From NCBI GenBank assembly GCA_028343615.1, contig JAOLZA010000012.1, positions 1-51,061 of the forward strand: DNA of 51,061 bases. The letters run 5' to 3'. This document shows positions 28,216 through 36,900 of the stretch, one piece after another; within the stretch, counting starts at the first letter, position 1, and the number at the start of each line of letters is the position of its first letter. The position numbers and the translations under genes were made by a program. Source of the stretch: Verrucomicrobiota bacterium. GTDB taxonomy: Bacteria; Verrucomicrobiota; Verrucomicrobiia; Limisphaerales; UBA1100. Below the pieces are notes generated by a model. The model had not been told where the DNA came from. It saw only the letters and a program-made list of their open reading frames with translations, and ran no database searches.

Positions 28216-29520
28216 ATGAGAAAAATCCTATCAGCCCTCATTATAATAACCCCCTTCGCTGCAACAGCAGCCGAAAAGATAGCTAACTGGCCTCAGTGGC
28301 GCGGACCAAATGGAGACGGAACCACACTTGCAGAGAAAGCCCCGACCACTTGGAGTGAAACAAAAAACCTGAAATGGAAACTAAAACTGCCCGGTTATGG
28401 AGCATCCAGCCCGATCATTTGGAATGACCGTGTTTATCTTACCTGCTATTCCGGATACGGAGCTGGAAGTCGTGGTGGCAGTCCCTCCGGTCTCATGCGG
28501 CATCTTGTATGTGTTGATGCCAACACGGGAAAATCAGTTTGGCAGAAGGAACTCAAGCCCACAAAATCTGAAGATAACTACAGCGGAATGGGGGTTCCTG
28601 AACACGGCTATGCCACCAGTACTCCGGCCACCGATGGTAAGGCAATCTATGTTTTCTTGGCAAAATCCGGCATGGCTGCGTTTGATTTGAAAGGCAAGAA
28701 ACTCTGGCAAACCAGTGTTGGAAGTAGCTCCAGCCGCAAGCGCTGGGGGTCATCCAGTAGCCCGATAATCCACGGTGATTTAGTTTTTATTAATGCCTTA
28801 CAGGAAGGCCACAAGATTTTTGCCCTGAACAAGGCTGATGGAAAGATCGCCTGGCAATGGGGACCTGATGCCTATTCTTCATATCAGGACGCCTACGGCA
28901 CTCCTTCCTTGGTAAAGGCCAAGGATAAGACTGAGCTGATCTTGGCCGTGCCGGGGGAAATCTGGAGCTTTGATGCCAAGAAGGGCAACATTACATGGTA
29001 TGCCTACACAAACGTTGGAGCCGGACGGGGAAATGTATCCCCCAGTACAATCACTGGTGGTGACGCCCTTTACGTATTCGGCGGCCGGCCCGGTTCTGGC
29101 GTAGCAGTTAAATTGGGAGGGAAAGGAGAAGTCAAAGAATCCTCCCAGCTATGGACCTCCCGAAGTTCTCCATATGTTGCCACCCCTGTTTACCATGAAG
29201 GCCATCTCTATTGGATGGACCGCAGCGGCTATGCCGTTTGCCTCAATGCAAAAACCGGCAAAGAGACTTACCGGGAACGCCTTCAGAGCTCAGTCCGCAC
29301 TCCACAATTTTACGCCTCACCCGTGGTGGTTGACGGAAAGATTATCTCAGTTAGCCGCAACGCAGGCGCATTTGTGTTGGAGGCAAAACCCAAATTCAAG
29401 CAGCTCGCGCAAAACACTTTTGCCAGCGATCGCAGCGTCTTCAACGCGAGCCCCGCCGTCAGTAACAATAGGTTATTCCTTCGCTCGGACACGCACCTCT
29501 ACTGCATCGCCGGCAAATAA
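28216..29520 (+). CDS. PQQ-type beta-propeller repeat protein, exported
   Basis: A 434-residue protein. The signal peptide (KILSALIIITPFAATAA) is followed by NWPQWRGPNGDG, the typical opening of outer-membrane/periplasmic PQQ-like propeller proteins in the PVC group. Repeated blades have the pattern D..TGK..W, for example VDANTGKSVWQKEL, FDLKGKKLWQTSV, NKADGKIAWQWG and LNAKTGKETYRERL. They make a WD40-like eight-bladed propeller, probably a scaffold rather than an active quinoprotein dehydrogenase, because no catalytic domain is seen. The start at 28216 begins the signal peptide. It is followed 74 bases later by an exported oxidoreductase, which suggests a joint periplasmic role in sugar use. 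Confidence 0.85.
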   Translation: MRKILSALIIITPFAATAAEKIANWPQWRGPNGDGTTLAEKAPTTWSETKNLKWKLKLPGYGASSPIIWNDRVYLTCYSGYGAGSRGGSPSGLMRHLVCVDANTGKSVWQKELKPTKSEDNYSGMGVPEHGYATSTPATDGKAIYVFLAKSGMAAFDLKGKKLWQTSVGSSSSRKRWGSSSSPIIHGDLVFINALQEGHKIFALNKADGKIAWQWGPDAYSSYQDAYGTPSLVKAKDKTELILAVPGEIWSFDAKKGNITWYAYTNVGAGRGNVSPSTITGGDALYVFGGRPGSGVAVKLGGKGEVKESSQLWTSRSSPYVATPVYHEGHLYWMDRSGYAVCLNAKTGKETYRERLQSSVRTPQFYASPVVVDGKIISVSRNAGAFVLEAKPKFKQLAQNTFASDRSVFNASPAVSNNRLFLRSDTHLYCIAGK

Positions 29521-29594
29521 CCATATGAATTTATTTTATAGCATACTCCACGCAGGCGACAATCCGCCTTTATCATTCAACCCCATTAACACCT

Positions 29595-30866
29595 ATGAAT
29601 ACCTCACGTCGCAAATTCCTCAAGACCGCCACTGCAACTGCCGTAATTGCGCCCAACATAATCTCCAGCGAAGTCTGGGCCAATAAACCTAGCGAAACGA
29701 TCAACCTCGGTTTCATTGGCATTGGCAAACAGAGCGGAGGCCATCTTGGGTTTTTCCTCGGACAAAAGGACTGCCGTGTGCTTGGGCTCGCAGAGGTGGC
29801 CAAGGTGCGGCGCGACCATGCTTTGAACCGGGTAAATGAAAAGTACGGGACGGACAATGGGTGTAAAGCACACAACGATTTTCGTGAAGTACTGGCTGAC
29901 AAGCGTATCGACGCCGTGGTAATCGGCACACCTGATCACTGGCACGCAATCCCATCTATTATGGCGGCGGAAGCGAAGAAGGATGTATACTGTGAGAAAC
30001 CCCTTACTGTCACCATCCACGCGGCTCTGGAGACACTGAAGGCTGCGCAGAAGAACAAAATCGTTTATCAGGTCGGCAGCCAGCAACGCACCGAGTTTGG
30101 AGGCCATTTCCGGAAGGCCGTCGAATGTATTCGCAACGCTCGCATTGGCAAGGTGACCAAGGTAAAGATCGGCGTTGGAAACCCGGCAATCCCCTGCAAT
30201 CTTCCAACAGAGAAAAAGCCCGATGGAATCGATTGGGATATGTGGACTGGAGCAGCTCCAATGCGAGGCTTTAACCAAGTCCTGTGCCCAACCAATGTGC
30301 ATGGTCATTTCCCGCAATGGCGGGCTTACCGCGAATACGCCGGCGGAGGACTCAGCGACATGGGGGCGCACCATTATGACATCGCAAAGTGGGCACTGGG
30401 CCTTGACGAAACTGGGCCGACCAAGATCATCCCGCCCAAGAAAGGAAACAGCGGCCTGCGCATGATGTTTAAAAACGGGATTGAGATCATCCATGAACAA
30501 ACCAGTGACCCCCTGAACGACGTGATCTTTTACGGCAGCGAAGGAACTTTGTATGTAGATCGTCGCGGCATCACTGCCGATCCAAAGAGAGCAGTAGATT
30601 CACCGTTCAACGGTAAGGATTGGCGCTTGGAGAACATCGGCGGGAGCCATCGCCGCAACTGGGTTGACTGCATTCGCAGTCGCAAGCGCCCCGTGGCCGA
30701 CATTGCCTTTGGCGCACACACCTCAATCATCTGCAGCCTCGGCAACCTTGGCTATCAACTACGCCGCGAATTAAAGTGGGATCCCGAGAAATACAAATTC
30801 CTAGGAGATGAGGAAGCCAACTCCCTCCTTAGTCGCCCCGGCCGAGGCCCGTGGAAACTGGCGTAA
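29595..30866 (+). CDS. Tat-exported Gfo/Idh/MocA family oxidoreductase
   Basis: A 423-residue NAD(P)-dependent oxidoreductase. The N-terminus SRRKFLK plus a hydrophobic stretch is a twin-arginine signal, so it is exported folded with cofactor. The Rossmann motif GFIGIG is at residues 39-44, and the EKP motif with the conserved lysine (K135) lies in VYCEKPLTV. H/D residues in the C-terminal domain (GGGLSDMGAHHYDIAKWAL) fit the family's active site. Length matches exported PVC members. It would oxidise or epimerise a sugar, inositol or glycoside; the substrate is not readable. It follows the PQQ-like gene and ends at a bidirectional terminator. Confidence 0.92.
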   Translation: MNTSRRKFLKTATATAVIAPNIISSEVWANKPSETINLGFIGIGKQSGGHLGFFLGQKDCRVLGLAEVAKVRRDHALNRVNEKYGTDNGCKAHNDFREVLADKRIDAVVIGTPDHWHAIPSIMAAEAKKDVYCEKPLTVTIHAALETLKAAQKNKIVYQVGSQQRTEFGGHFRKAVECIRNARIGKVTKVKIGVGNPAIPCNLPTEKKPDGIDWDMWTGAAPMRGFNQVLCPTNVHGHFPQWRAYREYAGGGLSDMGAHHYDIAKWALGLDETGPTKIIPPKKGNSGLRMMFKNGIEIIHEQTSDPLNDVIFYGSEGTLYVDRRGITADPKRAVDSPFNGKDWRLENIGGSHRRNWVDCIRSRKRPVADIAFGAHTSIICSLGNLGYQLRRELKWDPEKYKFLGDEEANSLLSRPGRGPWKLA

Positions 30867-30888
30867 CCCCAACTTTCAACTTCATAAG

Positions 30889-30920
30889 AAAACCCTGCGC
30901 TAAATTACGCGCGGGGTTTT
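30889..30920. terminator. Bidirectional terminator between convergent genes
   Basis: AAAACCC-T-GCGC pairs with GCGC-G-GGGTTTT around an eight-base AT loop, a 12-position stem with one T-G wobble. T runs follow on both strands (TTTT then AAATTTC to the right; TTTTCTTATG on the minus strand). It lies between the oxidoreductase (ends 30866) and the giant gene (ends 30936), and can serve both. Confidence 0.85.
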
Positions 30921-30935
30921 AAATTTCTAGGCAGC

Positions 30936-33900
30936 CTATTTTTCCATTTTTACGCCGAGGCGGATTTTACCTGTAACTCCACCTACACCGTCGACCATGA
31001 AGTAGATGCGATCGCCAGGGTTGAGCTTCACTTGGGGCAACGACACGGTGCTGAATGGCCCAACACCGCCGGGGACGTTGTTGTTCCACTTGAAGTACTG
31101 GTTATTGAGCGGCACTTGAGTAGCCAACTGGCCTTTGGGCACGTACATGACGCCGAGAGTGGTGTCAAAAGCACTACCCTTGGTGGTGGCCTCAAGTTGT
31201 TTCAGAGTAACGGCCGTAGCGTTAGCAGGCCATTCAATATACCACCACACCGATTTACCATGGAACGCAGGGTGTGTTCGCTCAGTATTCTCATGGGTGG
31301 CTCCGTTGTTGTGACCATTGATGACGGTGGCAAAAATGGTGTTGTTTTTTGCCCAACGGCCGCCAAGCCATTTGGTGGCGGTATAACGGTGGTCATTAGG
31401 CACAGCGGGATTGATAGGCAGCACAGGCATGATCGGGGTGGTGCCAAGACCGCCGCCGCCGCCCGGGTTGTTATTGGTTCCACCAAGACCGCCACCGGGA
31501 ATGACAGGCATCGTGGGATTGCTACCTCCACCAATCGGGATACTGGGCCGGTTGGTGTTAGTAGTGGGATTATTCGCTCCACCGAGTCCGCCGCCGGGAT
31601 TGGTAGCACCACCGGGCCCCACTTGCGTAGGCGCTCCGGCAGCGGCAGTGCCGCTATTGCCACCTTTGGCATTAGCTTGGTTAGAATTACGACTGAAATT
31701 CACAGGCCTTTCCCCGGGTAAACCTTTGGGCGGAGAAGGCCGCACAGAGGTGCGTGAGGAGGGGCGCCCGGAACCATTAGAGTCCCGGTAGAACGCCGAC
31801 AAATGCCCCACGGCATTAATGCACTGTGAATTATCCATGTACAATGGCAGAGAGTAGGGAGACAACGGCGGAGGCAGATACATACCGCGTAGTCGGCCAG
31901 TAGGCTCGCCCCTGTAGAAGGCAACCGGACTACTGTATAAAGGAATCTGGGTACTGCCACGCGTGCTGGTGTAAGCCATGATGGTGCAGTACTTGGTACC
32001 AAATCCTGTCGAGCCCCAGCTCATAAAGTGGTTTCCAACGGCGAGGAAAGTATCTGCCACCCCATTGGAGTTTGTATAGGCGTAGGGACTGAAAGTAATT
32101 CCCTGATCATGCGGATGCAGCCCCGGAGTAGCGGGGCCTGAGCCGGCACCTACATCACCCAAACCATGGTGGGCACCAAGCACGTGACCCAACTCGTGTT
32201 GGAAGGTGTAACCGCCAGAAAGGTATTGCCCCTGCAACGATAGATTCCGAACACTATCACGATTGCTGAGCACCTCGGTGGAGTTGTAATCTACATCGTC
32301 GGCCCTCGTAGTACCGGAAATAAGGTCCCGTTCGGGGGTTGAGCCGCGGTTAGTATATTTCTGCGCTAACCCGGCTGCGGCACCGCCCACGGGTTCAGTG
32401 AGGATACAAACCACATCCGCACGGGAGGTTATCGCATCCATACCAAATTCCCCGTACGCTCCGTGCAGGTTGGGATACCGCTGGCCAAACCCTCCACTAA
32501 TATCCATGCGCAAGCCACCCACATCTCCACTCAGAAGGTTAGTGCCCACTACCGCACTACTGCCAATGTCATAGGCCTGACCATATTCCACATCGGCAAC
32601 GCTACTACGAACTAACTGGATATTGAAGCCAGTGGCATTAAAATCGACTTTGCCCTGATTTTTCACCGCATCAATCCAACTGGTGTGTAGGGCAAACTGG
32701 GTGCCACTAATCCGTTGCACATAATAATCTGTATTCAGAGTCAAGTTGATCCCTGTACCTCCAGTAGAATAATCGGAATCCACCGTAATTCCACGATCAT
32801 TAAAAGCTTGGCGAATAGTCGCGTTATGTGCGCCCGAATACAGAGACATATCGGCACTGTACATAGCCAGTGCCGCAATTCGCATGGAGCTGGAAGCGGG
32901 CACGGCAAAGTGATGCTGCAAAATAATCCGATCAGCGATTTGTGAACCGTTCACATCTGAAGCCATAATGCCGGCACGGATATCCCAAAGAGCACGGGAC
33001 CAAATCTCACCATCAGCATGAATCTGACCTACCAGATCGTCGGGGTAAATTTTGTTACCATCCACCCGTCGCAAATTAGGCGGATCAATGGGTGGCCCCC
33101 CGAAGCATTTGCGAATGCGTAAACCCCTCAAAGGAGTACGACCGAGGATGTAAACCTGTTTTTCGCCATCCACAGCAACACCCTGAACTGGTCCTAGGAG
33201 AGCTTTATCACTCTCATTCCCATCCCCGTTATCAGTTGTGCCTCCACCAGCCACAACGCTAATGATACCCGTGCTGTCCACCACACGAATACGCTGCCTA
33301 TCGCCATCGCCAAAATAAACTCGAGGGCCACTAAGCACCTTGATGCCGTCCACATCAGTCAGAGTCACATTCGTAGCAGCAAAGGGCCAGCCAGGCGTTG
33401 ATGAATTGGCGTCCACATCATTGCCACCAAACCCAACCCCTGCAACCGTTGATACACTGCGACGCGAGGCGTTATTATCAACTAAAATACGCCGAATACG
33501 GACCCCTCGGGCAGTTGTGTTGGTATCGAGATACACGAAGCGTCCGGCCAAAAACCCGCCGTTGAATGTAGCTAAGCTCTTCACCCCATCAATATTTGTA
33601 CTCAATGCGACTTGCCCATCTGTTTCAAATAATCCGCCACCAGCAAAAGTGAAGATAGTGCCATTAGTTTCCCGCCGCCAGACGCGATCAGCAACGGAAT
33701 CACAAAGGTAAAGCCGGTTGACATCATCAAAGGCAATGTCATCTATATTTGTAAAATTGTAATTGATAGCGGGATTATGTGCTGTCCCGTTAGCGTCTAT
33801 TGCAGCCATTAAGAGGGGATCGGTCGCACCACCTCCGACGATAGTAGCCATAGTGCCATCAGTATCAATCAGGCGAATGCGGGACCCGCCTGTCGAGTTC

Positions 33901-36900
33901 TTATCCACAAAGGCCACCCGGCCTGTTGAATCAACGTCAATAGCACCCAATGTTCCCAGCTGAACACTCAATGCAGTTTGGGTATTCTCCGCAGTATACA
34001 GTTGCCCCATCTCTGCCGCAGTCAAGGCGCGACTATAAACACGGACTTGATCCAAACTGCCGTGGTAGAAAGGAGTGGTGTTGTCCGAACCGGGCTTTTG
34101 ATTATCTCCAGACCCAATTACAAGGTTGGCGTGATTACCGACGTTCGCTGTCCCCGTCCAGCCGGTTGTTTCCCCTACCTTGGTTCCATCAATCCAAATT
34201 TGTTTTAGATTATTTGCATCATCAGCAACGCAAACCAACTGATGCCATGCCCCACCTAGACTTGATGCATTAACATCAAGGGCATGGTTATCCTTGGTGA
34301 TAAAGGTACAGTTACCTTCCTGGAAACGAACCATGCAACGCGTGCCACCGGCTGTAGCTCCATCCATAAATATGGTTCGGTTTGAGTCAATTGTCGCATT
34401 ACTATCCAACCGTAGCCAGGTGGAGATAGTAATCGAGGTGCTGTCTGCCAAAACAGGGGTTGCCGTCACATTATCATCCACGCCATCAAAGCTATAGGCA
34501 CTGTTGGACTCCCCAAAGCGATCATTGCTTAAACTGGCGCCATTCACTGTCCCATTGCGAACAGTGGCGCCACTTTCATCATTCGCATTGCCATTGAAGG
34601 GATAGTAAGCCACCAGGCCCGTGCTGGGAGCCGCAGAACCACTGCCGGGGCCAAATGGATCAGTAGACCCCAGACGACCGGCGATGGTAGTGATGGAGGA
34701 GTTTTCATCCACTGTGGTCCCGAAAGTAGAGTTATAGTCCACTCGTCTAACCCGGCTGCCATTATTATCGGTGAACCACATTTTTTGCCCAGTTGAGCCC
34801 AAGACAAAATCGCCCACGTTCACCAGCTGCACATTGTTAGAAAGGGCTGTGCTATTATTGTCTGCACCGCCTAGCGAGCTATTGGTATCAATGTACTCGG
34901 TGCCACCACCAAGGATAGTCTTGATATTGCCTTTGGATACATCCGGAGTGTTGTCAAATGAAGTATCATAAGAAATTGCATCCCATTCGCCTATCGCCGC
35001 CGCGTGGTGGGTTTGGTAAAGCGAATCGCCGTCATTGGCGAAAATAGATGCGGCCAGATAGTCACTAAACGCCTCGCCCATCGCTCCCATTTCACCACCA
35101 CCCCAGTTGATGTTTTGATCATGCTGAATGGCATGGCCGTACTCATGAGCCACAATGTCGCCATCCTCACCGTCATCCACACCACCAGTACCAAAGTGCA
35201 GAGAATTATTTACTGAAGAATAAAAAGATTGGTCCGCCGTATTCCACTGTGAACACGATCGGGTAGCATTGGCGTCACGAATACCGTTAGGAGGAGTGTT
35301 GCCACTGGAAAACCCTATTGAAATAAAGTAATTCGCAATCCGATCGATAGTATAATAAATGGTCGGCTGCTCGAACTGCAGATTGTTACGACTGTAATTA
35401 TAAACACGCGTTGCCTCAACAGCATCGTTATCAGGCAGCGATGTGCTGTTCAAGATTACCATATCGGAATAGGTTCCGGAGATTTGCCCGATGCCATCAA
35501 GCAACCTTGGCAAGGTCACATTGGTCATTAAACCATCCAACTCTGTGCTGTTGTTGTCGGGTTGGCCGGAGTTGAAGCCACCGGTCGGATTGTCCACTAA
35601 GGTGCCGTTCACATCGCCACCCTTCATCTGATATGGGTTCGGCTTGAATACATTACCGGAGCCCGAGGCAAAACAGATGCGGTTTTCCTGCAAGAGCACC
35701 CGGCCCGTCTCGGCATCGACCACGGTGTGAAAGTCACCCAATGGTTTGAGGGCACAAATAGTAACCTCCCAAGCAAGCTTGGCGCTGCCATGTTCGTCTG
35801 GCCACCACACCAGTTTACCGGAACCGGGCATACGAGGACGTGTGATCCCGCCTTTACGATAGGCGGCACCCTTGGCCGCAGTTATGGAAATCTTGGGACG
35901 AATCGCAGGGTCGACATTCAGGTCGGAAAAATATTTGGTATGCAGGGTGTCCACCGCACCGTCGGTGCCCTGATGCACGGAAACATGCGCACCATAAATC
36001 GGAACACCGTGGAGAGTCTGCTGGAATCGCGTGTGACCGGTGCCCAAGCCATGCTTCACCTGCAAGGTTTGCAAGTCGGAAGTATCCGCCTTCATTTCCA
36101 ACTGTTCGGCCATGGCACCAAGGAATGCACGGGCAGTCTCCTCCGGTTTCGCCGAGTTACCCGGAAAATCAAGGAACCAATAGCTGGCCCGACCCATCTC
36201 AATCATTGGGTGCGCTTTTCCTTTGCCCACAGTTATTTGAGGATAATGCTGCGCGCGAGTGATCACACCATTGAGTCCAGCTACAATAGGGTATGTCACC
36301 TGCCCTTTAATGGCATCAGTTCGCTGTTGTTCATTACCGCTACCGGGCTGCTGCGGTGCGGCGCCGCCTCCCGGAGGACGGGGAGCACCGCCACCATCGC
36401 CGCTGCCATCCGATCCTCCCTCTGCGGCAGCCACCTTCACTTTAGTCTTCTTCTGCGGCTGCTGGTGTACTTTCCACTTGGGCAACTTACCGCCAGCGGT
36501 ATCCGGCGCCGTACCCCACGATTCAAAATAAACCACCGAACCGGTTGCCAAGCCATGCTCCGGTCCTCCTATCCATTGAATGTTATCCGTGCCTATATCA
36601 ATCAACACCGGACCGGAATCGGGGCCAGTAATATCATTGTATTGCTGCACTTCCGCATGAGAAAGAAAGGCCCCCATGCTCCCCGTCGGTGTTCCTGGTG
36701 TAAAACTATCATCAAGCGTATGACTGGAATCAGGATGTTCCACGGGACCAGTATTTAATTCGGGTGTACGAGTGGAACTATAAGTAAGCCGTGCATTATC
36801 GTCCGCTTTACTTTGTTTGTCATCGTATTCAGGCACAATGGTCCATGTTGCCGTACTGGGCAGGTTAATGTAAGGAACCTGCTCGGGAGGTGTGCTGGCC

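Noticed and set aside
35727-36758. 343-codon plus-strand open frame
   Set aside because: Antisense to the giant protease gene, which has clear domains in the other frame; no family motif seen.
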